Source of the DNA: an uncultured Rhodocyclaceae bacterium
Lineage (GTDB): Bacteria > Pseudomonadota > Gammaproteobacteria > Burkholderiales > Rhodocyclaceae
Direction: 5' to 3'
DNA length: 64,000 nucleotides
NCBI GenBank assembly: GCA_907163225.1
Contig: OU015322.1
Coordinates: forward strand, 1,292,501 to 1,356,500
Part shown: piece after piece, positions 23,423-33,370 of the stretch
Layout of the letters: the number at the start of each line of letters is the position of its first letter
How positions within the stretch are numbered: the first letter of the stretch is position 1
Made by a program: the position numbers and the translations under genes
Notes under the pieces: generated by a model
The model's database searches: none
Seen by the model: only the letters and a program-made list of their open reading frames with translations
Told to the model about the DNA's origin: nothing

Positions 23423-25177
23423 ATGGCAGCAACGACAGAGACGACAGCAGGAACAGCACCAGCCGGAAACCCGGTGGAGCGTCTGCGCGACGCCTTCAAC
23501 CGGCTCGGCAGCCAGCAGAAGCTTGTCTTCATGGTCGCTATGGCAGCTATTTTTGCCATTATCGTTGGCACCATCCTGTGGAGTCGCCAGCCCGACTGGA
23601 AAACGCTGTTCTCCAACCTGAATGAAAAAGATGGCGGCGCCATCGTCACCATTCTTGAGCAGCAGAATATGCCGCATCGGTACACCGATAACGGCGCATT
23701 GCAGGTACCCGCTGATCGTGTTCATGACGTACGACTGAAACTTGCCTCACAAGGCTTGCCTCGTGGCGGCATGGTCGGCTTCGAATTGATGGAGAACCAG
23801 AAGTTTGGCGTCAGTCAATTTGCCGAACAGGTTAATTATCAGCGCGGTCTGGAAGGCGAACTGGCGCGGACCATCCAGTCCATCGGCGCCATCCAGTCGG
23901 CTCGCGTGCATCTGGCCATTCCAAAGCCGTCGGTATTCGTCCGTGAAGAGCAGAAGCCAACCGCTTCGGTCATGCTCAACATTTACCCTGGCCGCAGCCT
24001 CGATGGTGCCCAGATTGCCGGCATCACCCATCTGGTTTCCTCCAGCGTGCCGCAACTTCCGGCTACCAATGTAGCAGTGATCGACCAGAGCGGCGCCCTA
24101 CTCTCCCAGCTCAAGAACAAGCTGACCGAGGCGGGCCTGGATCCGGCACAGATCAAGTACGTTCGTGACGTCGAGAGCAGCATTATCAAGCGCATCTCGG
24201 AAATTCTCAGCCCGATGCTGGGCCAGGACAACTTCAAGGTCCAGGTTGCAGCCGATATCGATTTTTCGCAAAGCGAGCAAACGGCGGAAACCTTCCGCCC
24301 GAACAACGCACCGGAAAGCACCAGCATTCGTAGCCGGCAGAACAACGAAACAGCCAGCGTCAATCAGGCCGCCGGCGGCGTCCCCGGTGCGCTGACCAAT
24401 CAGCCGCCAGTACCGGCCACCGCCCCGCTGACCCAGCCGGCCACCGGCACTTCCCCCGGTCAACCGGGAAAACCGGGCGAAATCCAAGGAAAGGTTGATG
24501 CAGCCGGCGTTACCGCGCCGCTCAATGCAGCCGGCCAGCCGATCAACACCAGCAAAAATGCGACGATCAATTACGAAGTCGACAAAACGATCCGTCATAC
24601 CAAGCAAGGCATGGGCGACATTCGCCGCCTGTCGGCGGCTATCGTGGTCAATCACCGCAAGGATGTCGACAAAAACGGGCAGCCCGTCAGCAAGCCCATT
24701 CCCGAAGCGGAAATGAAACAACTTAACGACTTGGTTCGCGAAGCTATGGGTTACAGCAAGGAACGCGGCGACACCATTTCCGTGGCCAACGCCCCATTCA
24801 CGGCGGTGGACAAGAGCGAAACCGAGTTGCCGATCTGGAAGGATCCGGAAAACATTTCCTACCTCAAGGATCTGCTCAAATATCTCCTGATCGCCGGCAT
24901 CGTCGCCTTCCTGTACCTCAAAGTCATTCAGCCCTCAGTCAAGACCATGTTCCCGCCCCCCGCGGATGCCGATGCAGCGCACACGCCGGCCGAAGGCGGC
25001 GCGTCACATGGCGAGAGCGGCACCGATACAGAGACAGAAGTGGGCGAAGATGGCTCTACCCACGTTAGCATCGACCACTACGCGGTCATGATCCAGAAGG
25101 CACGTGACCTGGCGGACAAGGATCCGAAGGCAGTCGCTAACATCATCAAGGATTGGATGGGCGTCAATGGCAACTAG
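23423..25177 (+). CDS. fliF: flagellar MS-ring protein FliF
   Basis: A 584-residue inner-membrane ring protein. The first membrane segment (about 36-56) and second (about 485-505, LLKYLLIAGIVAFLYLKVIQ) flank the periplasmic ring-building motifs (NEKDGGAIVTILEQQNMPHR, then ARVHLAIPKPSVFVREEQKP). The cytoplasmic C-terminal tail contacts FliG. ATG 23423 is used instead of a TTG one codon earlier. No clear sigma-54 or sigma-28 site was found in the flrB-fliF gap. Confidence 0.97.
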   Translation: MAATTETTAGTAPAGNPVERLRDAFNRLGSQQKLVFMVAMAAIFAIIVGTILWSRQPDWKTLFSNLNEKDGGAIVTILEQQNMPHRYTDNGALQVPADRVHDVRLKLASQGLPRGGMVGFELMENQKFGVSQFAEQVNYQRGLEGELARTIQSIGAIQSARVHLAIPKPSVFVREEQKPTASVMLNIYPGRSLDGAQIAGITHLVSSSVPQLPATNVAVIDQSGALLSQLKNKLTEAGLDPAQIKYVRDVESSIIKRISEILSPMLGQDNFKVQVAADIDFSQSEQTAETFRPNNAPESTSIRSRQNNETASVNQAAGGVPGALTNQPPVPATAPLTQPATGTSPGQPGKPGEIQGKVDAAGVTAPLNAAGQPINTSKNATINYEVDKTIRHTKQGMGDIRRLSAAIVVNHRKDVDKNGQPVSKPIPEAEMKQLNDLVREAMGYSKERGDTISVANAPFTAVDKSETELPIWKDPENISYLKDLLKYLLIAGIVAFLYLKVIQPSVKTMFPPPADADAAHTPAEGGASHGESGTDTETEVGEDGSTHVSIDHYAVMIQKARDLADKDPKAVANIIKDWMGVNGN

Positions 25178-26171
25178 CCCTGAAGAAGGCCTCGAAAAGA
25201 GCGCCACGCTGCTCATTGCACTCGGCGAAGATCACGCGGCCGAAGTACTCAAAAATCTCGGCCCGCGAGAGGTACAAAAGCTTGGCCACGCCATGGCCTT
25301 GCTCAAATCGGTTCCGCGCGCCAAGGTCGAAGGCATTCTCAAGGAATTCCACCAGATTGCAGAAGAGCAGTCGGCCGTTCACGTTGATACCGATGCCTAC
25401 ATCCGCAACGTACTGAACAAGGCCCTGGGCGATGACAAGGCGTCCAACCTCATTTCGCGCATTCTTCAGTCAGGGGAAACTTCCGGTATTGAGGGCCTCA
25501 AGTGGATGGACGCGACCACCGTCGCCGACCTGATCAAGAACGAACACCCGCAAATTATTGCGACAATTCTGGTCCATCTCGAACACGATCACGCTAGCGA
25601 AATTCTCAATCACTTCACGGAACGCCTGCGTAACGACGTCGTGCTGCGCATTGCTACGCTTGAAGGCATCCAGCCAGCAGCGCTCAAGGAATTGAACGAG
25701 GCCATGATGCGCATCCTGGCCGGCTCCAGCAGCGTCAAGCGAACAGCCATGGGTGGCGTACGTACCGTCGCGGAAATTCTCAACTTCATCGGTACCAATA
25801 ACGAAACGTCTGTGGTCGACGCCATCCGCGAATACGATCCCGACCTCGCCCAGAAAATTCTCGATGAAATGTTCGTTTTCGAAAATCTTCTGGAAATCGA
25901 CGACCGCTCGATCCAGCTTATCCTGCGCGAAGTCCAGTCCGATTCCCTCATCCTTGCGCTCAAAGGCGCATCGCCTGAATTGCGCGAGAAGATATTCAAG
26001 AATATGTCGCAACGCGCCGCCGAAATGCTGCGCGAGGATTTGGAGTCCAAGGGTCCGGTTCGCCTTTCCGAGGTCGAGGCCGAGCAGAAGGAAATTCTCA
26101 AGGTCGTTCGGCGACTTGCCGACGAGGGCCAAATTGTCCTCGGCGGCGCCGGCGGCGAGCAGATGCTTTAA
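25167..26171 (+). CDS. fliG: flagellar motor switch protein FliG
   Basis: A 334-residue rotor protein converting ion flow into torque. The N, middle and C domains are present, including the EHPQIIATILVHL middle motif and the C-terminal charged torque helix (DDRSIQLILREVQSDSLILA, followed by LKGASPELREKIFKNMSQRA). The start at 25167 overlaps the fliF stop by 11 bases; the longer upstream frame is fliF in another phase. Confidence 0.97.
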   Translation: MATSPEEGLEKSATLLIALGEDHAAEVLKNLGPREVQKLGHAMALLKSVPRAKVEGILKEFHQIAEEQSAVHVDTDAYIRNVLNKALGDDKASNLISRILQSGETSGIEGLKWMDATTVADLIKNEHPQIIATILVHLEHDHASEILNHFTERLRNDVVLRIATLEGIQPAALKELNEAMMRILAGSSSVKRTAMGGVRTVAEILNFIGTNNETSVVDAIREYDPDLAQKILDEMFVFENLLEIDDRSIQLILREVQSDSLILALKGASPELREKIFKNMSQRAAEMLREDLESKGPVRLSEVEAEQKEILKVVRRLADEGQIVLGGAGGEQML

Positions 26172-26174
26172 GCC

Positions 26175-26888
26175 ATGTCCGGATTCATTCCAAAAGAACG
26201 GCTCGCTGGTTACCAGCGCTGGCAGGTGGCCTCCTTTGACCAGCCCGCGCCTCAAACTGGCAAGGTGACGGACACCATCGCCAACATCCCCCTCGGTGAT
26301 GACGGCACGTTAAATGCCGGCGAGACAATCGTCGAAATGCCTTTCCCAACCGCCGCTGCGCTTGAGCAAATCAACGAAGAGGCGCGTGCCGAAGGCTACC
26401 GGGTAGGTTACGAAGAAGGCCGCGCCGCAATCGAATCCGAGCTCGCGAAGACGACCGAGGAACAGATTCAGCAGTTGAGTACCATCGTCGGAAATTTGCA
26501 TGTCTCGATCGCCCATCTCGATCAACACATCGCTGACCAGTTGCTCGACCTTGGGCTGGAGATTGCCGCACAGGTATTGCGTAGCAGTCTTTCGGTGCAG
26601 CGCGAGTTGCTGCTGCCAATGATACGAGAGGCTATTGCCGAACTCCCCTTCCATCATGGCGCGATTTCACTCCACCTGAATCCGGAGGACACGAACGCTA
26701 TCCGTGCATCGCTCAGCGAACAACTCGCCCATACCGGCGCTCACATCGTCTCGGACAACAACATTTCAGCGGGCGGATGCCAAATCACAGCAGGCAATTG
26801 CGGCATCGATGCGACCATCGAAACCCGCTGGAAACGCGTTATTGAAGCTATTGGCGTCAGTCCCCACGAATGGCTGAACAAGACCTGA
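26175..26888 (+). CDS. fliH: flagellar assembly protein FliH
   Basis: A 237-residue regulator of the FliI export ATPase. The middle has repeated small-residue-rich helical sequence ([20 protein letters not shown]) typical of FliH GxxxG helices, followed by a C-terminal domain with [16 protein letters not shown]. It starts three bases after fliG and overlaps fliI by 19 bases. Confidence 0.93.
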   Translation: MSGFIPKERLAGYQRWQVASFDQPAPQTGKVTDTIANIPLGDDGTLNAGETIVEMPFPTAAALEQINEEARAEGYRVGYEEGRAAIESELAKTTEEQIQQLSTIVGNLHVSIAHLDQHIADQLLDLGLEIAAQVLRSSLSVQRELLLPMIREAIAELPFHHGAISLHLNPEDTNAIRASLSEQLAHTGAHIVSDNNISAGGCQITAGNCGIDATIETRWKRVIEAIGVSPHEWLNKT

Positions 26889-28288
26889 CCCTCCCTCCGC
26901 CCGACCATATCGGACGCTGGCAGCGTTTTCTTGCCTACTGCCAGAGCGCTGCTGCCCAATCCCAACCCCTTTGGCCCAGCGGCCGCCTGACCAGAATCAA
27001 CGGTCTTGTCATGGAGGCAACGGGGCTCAAGCTCCCACTCGGCAGCACCTGCCGGATCATCCCAGGCAGCGGCATTCCCGTCGAAGCCGAAGTAGTCGGC
27101 TTCGCGAGCGAAAAGCTCTACCTGATGCCCTCCGACGATGTCTTCGGGCTGGCTCCGGGGGCAAGAGTAGAGGCCTGTGACCCGCCCTCGCCCACTCCGA
27201 GCATTGATTTTCCGGTTGCGAAAAGAAGGCGGGCAATCGACCGAGCCAAACAGGTTCCAGTCGGTGATGAGTTGCTGGGTCGAGTCCTGGATGGCGTTGG
27301 CCGCCCCCTCGACAACAAAGGCCCGATTCACACCGATTCCTCACGCTCACTGCAGAGCCGACCGTTTAACCCAATGATGCGTGCCCCGATCGACAAGCCG
27401 CTGGACGTGGGCATTCGCGCCATCAATTCCCTGCTGACCGTCGGGCGCGGCCAGCGCATGGGATTGTTTGCCGGCTCAGGCGTCGGAAAATCTGTACTGC
27501 TTGGCATGATGGCCCGTTACACCGAGGCTGAAGTCATCGTCGTCGGACTGATTGGCGAACGGGGCCGCGAGGTCAAGGAGTTCATTGAACACATTCTTGG
27601 CGAAGAAGGGATGCGGCGAGCGGTCGTCGTCGCCGCACCGGCGGACACCGGCCCACTGATGCGCCTTCAGGGTGCGGCCTACGCGACGACAATCGCCGAG
27701 TACTTTCGGGATCAGGGCAAGCAGGTTCTGTTGATCATGGACTCGCTGACGCGCTACGCAATGGCTCAGCGTGAAATTGCCCTGGCCATTGGTGAGCCAC
27801 CTGCCACTCGCGGCTATCCGCCATCCGTCTTCGCCCGCCTGCCACAACTGGTCGAACGCGCGGGCAACGGCCGCGTTGGCGGCGGCTCAATAACGGCCTT
27901 CTACACGGTGCTAGCCGAGGGCGATGACCAACAAGACCCGATCGCAGACTCGGCACGGGCCATTCTGGATGGCCATATCGTGCTATCCCGAACCCTTGCG
28001 GATGCTGGGCATTACCCTGCTATCGACATTGAGCAGTCCATCAGTCGGGCCATGGTGAGCCTGATCGACCACGGTCAACTCGAAAATATCCGAAAATTCA
28101 AGTACCTGTTCTCTCGATACCAGCGTTCACGTGACCTCATTTCAGTCGGCGCATACTCACCCGGCTCCGACCCGGTACTCGACCAGGCCATCGCCGCCTA
28201 CCCGAAGATGGAACATTTTCTGCAGCAACAACTAACCGAGCAATCGGACTTTCCAGCCAGCATTGAAGCCCTGAGAACACTGCTCTAA
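26870..28288 (+). CDS. fliI: flagellum-specific ATPase FliI
   Basis: A 472-residue hexameric ATPase of the type III export gate, related to F1-beta. Walker A is [11 protein letters not shown], Walker [18 protein letters not shown], and the export-ATPase signature [20 protein letters not shown] is complete. Part of the fliFGHIJ unit. Confidence 0.97.
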   Translation: MAEQDLTLPPPDHIGRWQRFLAYCQSAAAQSQPLWPSGRLTRINGLVMEATGLKLPLGSTCRIIPGSGIPVEAEVVGFASEKLYLMPSDDVFGLAPGARVEACDPPSPTPSIDFPVAKRRRAIDRAKQVPVGDELLGRVLDGVGRPLDNKGPIHTDSSRSLQSRPFNPMMRAPIDKPLDVGIRAINSLLTVGRGQRMGLFAGSGVGKSVLLGMMARYTEAEVIVVGLIGERGREVKEFIEHILGEEGMRRAVVVAAPADTGPLMRLQGAAYATTIAEYFRDQGKQVLLIMDSLTRYAMAQREIALAIGEPPATRGYPPSVFARLPQLVERAGNGRVGGGSITAFYTVLAEGDDQQDPIADSARAILDGHIVLSRTLADAGHYPAIDIEQSISRAMVSLIDHGQLENIRKFKYLFSRYQRSRDLISVGAYSPGSDPVLDQAIAAYPKMEHFLQQQLTEQSDFPASIEALRTLL

Positions 28289-28294
28289 CCGACC

Positions 28295-28756
28295 ATGCCA
28301 CAACCCTTCTCACTGCAACCCCTGCTCGATGTCATGCAGGATCGTGCCGATGATGCGACGCGAAAGCTAGGCAAGCTGATTGCTGCCGAACAAAGCCAGC
28401 GTAGCCGCCTGGAGATGCTTGAGCAGTATCGCAGTGAATACGCTCAGCGCTTGCGCGATGCCACGATGCAAGGCGTAACCCGCTTTGTTCTGCTGAATTA
28501 CCAAGATTTCCTGGCCAGGATAGATGAAGCAATCACGCAGCAGCGACTGGCCGTTGAAAATTCAGAGCTCAGCACCAAAGCTGGCAAGGATCACTGGCAG
28601 GACCAAAACAAAAAACTAAAGGCAATCGACACGCTCTCCCTCCGCCACGATGCGCGAGTTCGCCACCAGGAAAACCGACAGGATCAAAAGCTGCAGGATG
28701 AATTTTCGTCGCGTAAATACAGCATCAAAGACAACCAGGACGACATCGATTCCTGA
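28295..28756 (+). CDS. fliJ: flagellar export protein FliJ
   Basis: A 153-residue protein predicted to be a long antiparallel coiled coil, the gamma-subunit-like stalk of the export ATPase. It has high Gln/Arg/Lys content and begins PFSLQPLLDVMQDRADDATR, typical of FliJ. It is the last gene before a sigma-54-type promoter, so it ends the fliF unit. Confidence 0.9.
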   Translation: MPQPFSLQPLLDVMQDRADDATRKLGKLIAAEQSQRSRLEMLEQYRSEYAQRLRDATMQGVTRFVLLNYQDFLARIDEAITQQRLAVENSELSTKAGKDHWQDQNKKLKAIDTLSLRHDARVRHQENRQDQKLQDEFSSRKYSIKDNQDDIDS

Positions 28757-28767
28757 AGAACCTGGAT

Positions 28768-28783
28768 AGGCACACATATTGCT
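28768..28783 (+). promoter_or_regulatory. sigma-54 promoter of the fliKLMNOPQR unit
   Basis: AGGCACACATATTGCT has GG and GC exactly ten bases apart and a good -12 (TTGCT). It lies in the fliJ-fliK gap, 37 bases before the fliK ATG. Confidence 0.7.
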
Positions 28784-28791
28784 CAAACGAT

Positions 28792-28805
28792 AGCAATCGA
28801 TTGCT
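28792..28805. promoter_or_regulatory. 14-base palindrome just after the fliK sigma-54 promoter
   Basis: AGCAATCGATTGCT is a perfect 14-base palindrome at about the predicted start of transcription, 15 bases before the fliK ATG. It could be an operator or a structural element of the 5' mRNA end; chance cannot be excluded. Confidence 0.35.
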
Positions 28806-28820
28806 TATTCCGGGGGTTGC

Positions 28821-29843
28821 ATGACCATTAGTATGATATCCAACATAGCAGCCAACATGGGTGCAGCCGCCAACTCCGCCGCCACGGCAGCAATTGACGG
28901 ACTGCCTATTGATTTTGCAGCGTTGCTTTCGGCGCAAGCCTTGACGCCCCCTGAATCAACATCGCCGGCCTCTTTCATCGTCACGAAAAGCAAATCCGAA
29001 AACACCTCGGCGCTTCCCGAAAAAACAGAAAAGGCGGGCGAGCAGCCGCTGGATCCATCAATACTGGCCTCAATGCTTGGCATCGCGCAATTGCCGCCAG
29101 CAAGCCCTCCAGCCCAGGGCGCAACGAAACCTGTATCTGAAAATCAGGAAAATGGAGCTCTCCTAAAAGGGATTCCCGAGCAAAAAAACCCAATGTCGAA
29201 AAACCCTGACTTGCCCTCACCGAACAAGGACATCGCAGCAGTGACGAGTTCGCTCCAAGAAACGGAGCATCAGGCCTCGTCCACGACCAAAGAAGCGGCA
29301 AATATTGCCGCTGATTCGGCCAGAAATACTGGCATGGGAACGGATTTTGAGGCTGCCTTGGCAAGTACAACGGCACCGCTACAAAACGCCGTTGCAAAAC
29401 AGGCAACAATCAATGCGCCCCTGACGAGCAGTGCCTGGCCGGGAGCGCTCAGCGAGAAAATTGTCTGGCTGGCGAAAAGCGATCAACAAACCGCTCAAAT
29501 CAACATAAATCCACCACAGTTAGGCCCGGTGCAAATCACGCTAAACCTGACCGGTGATCAAGCCAGTGCCCTATTCGCCTCGCCGCACTTGGAAGTACGA
29601 AACGCCATCGAGTCCTCTTTGCCACACCTGCGAGAAATGCTTGCCTCTGCCGGCATCAACCTTGGAGACGCCAGCGTTGGCGCAAATTTGTCTCAGCAAG
29701 GCCAAGAGCAGCCCTTCCAGTCAGCAAACAAGGCCCATCTTAGAAGCGAAAACGCTATACTCCCGGCGAATGAGAACGCCACAAGCACCGGAAGCAACCA
29801 GGTTCTCCAGAGGGGCCGCGGGCTGGTAGATTTGTTCGCCTGA
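28821..29843 (+). CDS. fliK: flagellar hook-length control protein FliK
   Basis: A 340-residue secreted ruler. The Ser/Ala/Pro-rich N-terminal region is followed by a conserved C-terminal FliK domain (AQININPPQLGPVQITLNLT, then HLEVRNAIESSLPHLREMLA). It interacts with FlhB to switch export from hook to filament proteins. Its position at the head of fliLMNOPQR is canonical, so this is taken as the main FliK; the relative at 18128 is the extra copy. Confidence 0.93.
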   Translation: MTISMISNIAANMGAAANSAATAAIDGLPIDFAALLSAQALTPPESTSPASFIVTKSKSENTSALPEKTEKAGEQPLDPSILASMLGIAQLPPASPPAQGATKPVSENQENGALLKGIPEQKNPMSKNPDLPSPNKDIAAVTSSLQETEHQASSTTKEAANIAADSARNTGMGTDFEAALASTTAPLQNAVAKQATINAPLTSSAWPGALSEKIVWLAKSDQQTAQININPPQLGPVQITLNLTGDQASALFASPHLEVRNAIESSLPHLREMLASAGINLGDASVGANLSQQGQEQPFQSANKAHLRSENAILPANENATSTGSNQVLQRGRGLVDLFA

Positions 29844-29871
29844 CAACTAGGGACAAGAGAGAGGAAGATTC

Positions 29872-30441
29872 ATGGCCAAGGATGCCAAACCAGCGGAAGA
29901 AGGGGCTGTCGAAGCCCCCAAAAAAAGCAAAAAACTGTTGATCATCATCCTGGCCGTCGTCTTGCTGGTCGTACTAGGGGGCGGTGGGGCCGCCTACATG
30001 TTTATGCAAAAGGGCGATCACGCCGAGGACGGTGACGAGGAAGTTCCAGAAGAGACGACCAAATCCAAGAAAAAAGACAAGAAGAAGGAAGCTCACGTCG
30101 CCCCGATTTTCGTAAACCTGGATGCCTTTACCGTCAACCTGGTGCCAGAAACTGGCGATCAGTACCTTCAGGTCGCATTGTCCCTTGAGGTCGAAGACCC
30201 TGCCGACGACGCTGCCCTCAAAACGCAGATGCCCAAGATTCGCAACAATCTCACCTTGCTGCTGTCATCCAAAAAAGCCTCCGAACTGTTACCCAAGGAA
30301 GGTAAGGAACAACTGGCAGAGGCCCTGAAAGACGAGATCAATTCAGTCATCACCCCTCCAAAGAAAAACAAGAAGGGCGAAGTGACCATGCCAGACGGCC
30401 CGGTCAAGTCAGTTCTATTTACTTCCTTCATTATTCAGTAA
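29872..30441 (+). CDS. fliL: flagellar basal-body protein FliL
   Basis: A 189-residue single-pass inner-membrane protein (membrane segment about 23-43, LLIIILAVVLLVVLGGGGAA). The periplasmic domain (FVNLDAFTVNLVPETGDQYL) resembles stomatin-like FliL that supports stators. A Lys/Glu-rich linker follows the membrane segment. GAGAGAGGAAG precedes the ATG. Confidence 0.95.
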   Translation: MAKDAKPAEEGAVEAPKKSKKLLIIILAVVLLVVLGGGGAAYMFMQKGDHAEDGDEEVPEETTKSKKKDKKKEAHVAPIFVNLDAFTVNLVPETGDQYLQVALSLEVEDPADDAALKTQMPKIRNNLTLLLSSKKASELLPKEGKEQLAEALKDEINSVITPPKKNKKGEVTMPDGPVKSVLFTSFIIQ

Positions 30442-30447
30442 GGAGCC

Positions 30448-31464
30448 ATGGCAGGCGACTTTCTTTCCCAGGACGAGGTAGATGCCCTTCTTAAGGGCGT
30501 CACCGGAGAAGCCGATGAACCCGAAGAAAGTGAGGGTGATGGCGGGGGTGTTCGCGCCTACAACATCGGCACGCAAGAGCGGATCGTCCGCGGACGAATG
30601 CCGACCCTGGAGTTGGTCAACGAACGCTTTGCCCGTTACTTGCGCATCGGTCTTTTCAACTACATGCACCGGAACGCCGAAATATCCGTCGGCCCCATTC
30701 GCGTTCAGAAATACAGTGAATTTATTCGAAACCTGGTTGTTCCCACCAATCTGAATCTGGTCATTGCCAAACCCCTGCGTGGCACCGCACTTTTTGTTTT
30801 CGACCCCAACCTTGTCTTTCTGGTCGTTGATAACATGTTCGGCGGCGATGGAAGGTTCCATACCAGAGTCGAGGGACGGGATTTCACACCGACCGAGCAA
30901 CGGATCATTCAAGGACTGTTGAACGTCGTATTTACGGAATACAGCAAATCCTGGAAGCCAGTTTACGATATCAACTTCGAATACATCCGCTCGGAGATGA
31001 ATTCGCAGTTCGCCAACATCGCAACGCCTTCCGAGATTGTCGTGTCGACCACTTTCACGCTGGAGTTTGGCGGCGCTACGGCAGATATGCACATCTGCTT
31101 TCCCTACTCAATGCTGGAACCGATCCGTGACTTGCTCTACAGCACCATGCAAAGTGACCAGCTATCATCGGATAAGCGCTGGATTGGCACGCTGCGCAAG
31201 CAATTGCAGGGCGCAGAAGTTGAGATTGTTGCCCAGCTTGGCTCGGGAAAAATAACGCTCGGGCAAATATTGAAACTGAAAGTCGGCGATGTGATTCCAC
31301 TTCACATCCCGGAGAAAATAGAAGCGATGGTCGACAGCGTTCCTCTAATGGAATGTACATTCGGCCAGCAAAGTGGCCAATATGCGCTTAAGGTTGTGCG
31401 CTTCCTCGCCGCCACACCCGAAACACCGCATGTCGATGCTGCCCCCGGAGAAATAAATGGCTGA
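30448..31464 (+). CDS. fliM: flagellar motor switch protein FliM
   Basis: A 338-residue C-ring protein. The N-terminal CheY-binding peptide (FLSQDEVDALLKGV) is present, followed by the CheC-like middle domain (LNLVIAKPLRGTALFVFDPN) and a FliN-like C-terminal domain. It overlaps fliN by eight bases. Confidence 0.97.
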   Translation: MAGDFLSQDEVDALLKGVTGEADEPEESEGDGGGVRAYNIGTQERIVRGRMPTLELVNERFARYLRIGLFNYMHRNAEISVGPIRVQKYSEFIRNLVVPTNLNLVIAKPLRGTALFVFDPNLVFLVVDNMFGGDGRFHTRVEGRDFTPTEQRIIQGLLNVVFTEYSKSWKPVYDINFEYIRSEMNSQFANIATPSEIVVSTTFTLEFGGATADMHICFPYSMLEPIRDLLYSTMQSDQLSSDKRWIGTLRKQLQGAEVEIVAQLGSGKITLGQILKLKVGDVIPLHIPEKIEAMVDSVPLMECTFGQQSGQYALKVVRFLAATPETPHVDAAPGEING

Positions 31465-31897
31465 TGAAATGGAAAACAACGAAAACAATGTAGCCGCAGA
31501 AGAAGAGCAGATTAGCGAGGACGACTGGGCTGCGGCAATGGCCGAACAGGCCATCACGGAGCCAACAGCAGCCCAAGCGCAACCGGCAGATATATTCCCG
31601 TCATTTGGCGGCAATGCCGGTGGCGCTGGAATGATGAACGAACTGGACATGATTCTGGACATTCCTGTCCAGATCACGGTTGAGCTCGGGCGAACAAAAA
31701 TCACGATCAAGAACCTCTTGCAATTGGCCCATGGCTCGGTCGTCGAATTGGACGCAATGGCGGGGGAACCCATGGATGTCATGGTCAACGGTACATTGAT
31801 AGCTCAAGGTGAGGTTGTCGTGGTCAACGACAAATTCGGCATTCGTTTGACGGATATCATCACGCCCTCCGAGCGGATGCGCAAACTCAATCGCTAA
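31457..31897 (+). CDS. fliN: flagellar motor switch protein FliN
   Basis: A 146-residue C-ring protein. An acidic N-terminal extension is followed by the SpoA domain (LDIPVQITVELGRTKITIKN, then GSVVELDAMAGEPMDVMVNG). Translationally coupled with fliM. Confidence 0.97.
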   Translation: MADEMENNENNVAAEEEQISEDDWAAAMAEQAITEPTAAQAQPADIFPSFGGNAGGAGMMNELDMILDIPVQITVELGRTKITIKNLLQLAHGSVVELDAMAGEPMDVMVNGTLIAQGEVVVVNDKFGIRLTDIITPSERMRKLNR

Positions 31898-31956
31898 ACG
31901 CCCTGGCAAGTTTGCATTAAGATAGCGGCCTGATACTCACGCGCCTCAGGCTTCCC

Positions 31957-32361
31957 TTGCTACGCTTCATATTCCTGTTCCTCCCGACTGCTTTACACGC
32001 AGCTGAAGCATCGCCGGTAGGCGTTTCTTCGGGAACTTATATTCAGGCCACTCTTGCGCTAGCCTTGATTGTCGGCCTGCTGGCGGGAACCGCCTGGCTT
32101 GCCCGCAAGGTTTCAGGTGGCAAGGGTTTCGGACAAGGCGGCATGAAGATAGTCGGGGGGGTGGCGCTCGGCCCACGGGAACGGATCGTTTTGCTGGAGG
32201 TTGGCAACGAATGGCTGGTTGTGGGTATCGTACCTGGCCAGATTCGTACATTGCATCGCCTGGAAAAAGGCAGCTTAGCTAACAATGCTCCGCTGGCCTC
32301 GGAAGATAAACCCTTCACTCAATGGCTACATGGCATTACCGAGCGACGCAATCATGAATAG
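31957..32361 (+). CDS. fliO: flagellar export-gate assembly protein FliO
   Basis: A 134-residue protein with a signal-like N-terminus (MLRFIFLFLPTALHA), a membrane segment (about 30-47, ATLALALIVGLLAGTAWLA) and the FliO motif (GGVALGPRERIVLLEVGNEW). No ATG is available in this frame before the domain, so the start is taken as TTG 31957 with CAGG upstream. It overlaps fliP by eight bases. Confidence 0.88.
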   Translation: MLRFIFLFLPTALHAAEASPVGVSSGTYIQATLALALIVGLLAGTAWLARKVSGGKGFGQGGMKIVGGVALGPRERIVLLEVGNEWLVVGIVPGQIRTLHRLEKGSLANNAPLASEDKPFTQWLHGITERRNHE

Positions 32362-33103
32362 GCGCGTTGCTATCGGGCTAACCCTTCTGCTGCCGTTTGG
32401 CCTGGCACTGGCGCAAACCAGTACTGGCGGACTTCCGGCTATAACCAGCACACCAGCGGCCGGCGGAGGAACGACTTATTCCCTGACGATACAGACGCTG
32501 TTGTTGATGACAGCGCTCACCTTTATTCCAGCGGTCGTTCTGATGATGACGGGTTTCACTCGTATCGTCATTGTGCTCTCACTGCTCCGCCACGCAATTG
32601 GCATGCAAACAGCGCCGCCTAATCAGGTCATTGTTGGCATGTCTCTGTTCCTCACTTTTTTTGTGATGAGTCCGGTTCTTGAAAAAGTGTACACGGATGC
32701 CTATGTCCCGTTATCAGAGAACCGGATCAATATCATGCAGGCGGCCGACCGGGCAGCCATCCCCATGCGCGGATTCATGCTCAAACAGACACGCGAATCC
32801 GATCTTTCCTTGTTCGCCGGAATAGCAAAAATCGACAAGATAGATAAGCCTGAAGACACACCGCTACGCATTCTTGTCCCGGCTTTTGTCATTAGCGAGT
32901 TGAAAACTGCATTCCAGATTGGCTTCATCATTTTTATACCCTTTCTCGTCATCGACATGGTGGTCGCCAGTATGTTGATGTCCATGGGCATGATGATGAT
33001 GTCACCTGTAATGATTGCGCTGCCGTTCAAGCTGATGCTTTTTGTTTTGGTTGATGGCTGGCACCTGGTCATTGGCTCGCTGGTGCAGAGTTTCGCGCAA
33101 TGA
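32354..33103 (+). CDS. fliP: flagellar export-gate protein FliP
   Basis: A 249-residue polytopic inner-membrane protein with a cleavable signal (MNRRVAIGLTLLLPFGLALA). FliP motifs FTRIVIVLSLLRHAIGMQ and PFKLMLFVLVDGWHLVIGSL are complete. The ATG at 32354 agrees with the signal sequence; the longer upstream frame belongs to fliO in another phase. Confidence 0.97.
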   Translation: MNRRVAIGLTLLLPFGLALAQTSTGGLPAITSTPAAGGGTTYSLTIQTLLLMTALTFIPAVVLMMTGFTRIVIVLSLLRHAIGMQTAPPNQVIVGMSLFLTFFVMSPVLEKVYTDAYVPLSENRINIMQAADRAAIPMRGFMLKQTRESDLSLFAGIAKIDKIDKPEDTPLRILVPAFVISELKTAFQIGFIIFIPFLVIDMVVASMLMSMGMMMMSPVMIALPFKLMLFVLVDGWHLVIGSLVQSFAQ

Positions 33104-33369
33104 CGCCGGGAAGCGTCATGGAAATTGGCCGGCAGGCCATTGAAGTTACGCTATTGATCTCGGCGCCCATGCTGATCACTGCGCTGGTAGTCGGGCTTGT
33201 CGTCAGCATCTTCCAGGCGGCGACACAACTGAACGAGTCTACCTTGCAGTTTGTCCCCAAACTGGTAGCCATGTTTGTCGTACTCCTCTTGGCCGGCCCC
33301 TGGATACTTCAATACCTGATCGATTACATCCAGCGCCTGTTCGGCAGTATTCCGCAATTGATCGGTTAG
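33100..33369 (+). CDS. fliQ: flagellar export-gate protein FliQ
   Basis: An 89-residue two-helix membrane protein (helices about 18-42 and 54-75). Its ATG overlaps the fliP stop as ATGA. The start MTPGSVMEIGRQAIEVTLLI is typical. Confidence 0.96.
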   Translation: MTPGSVMEIGRQAIEVTLLISAPMLITALVVGLVVSIFQAATQLNESTLQFVPKLVAMFVVLLLAGPWILQYLIDYIQRLFGSIPQLIG

Positions 33370-33370
33370 C

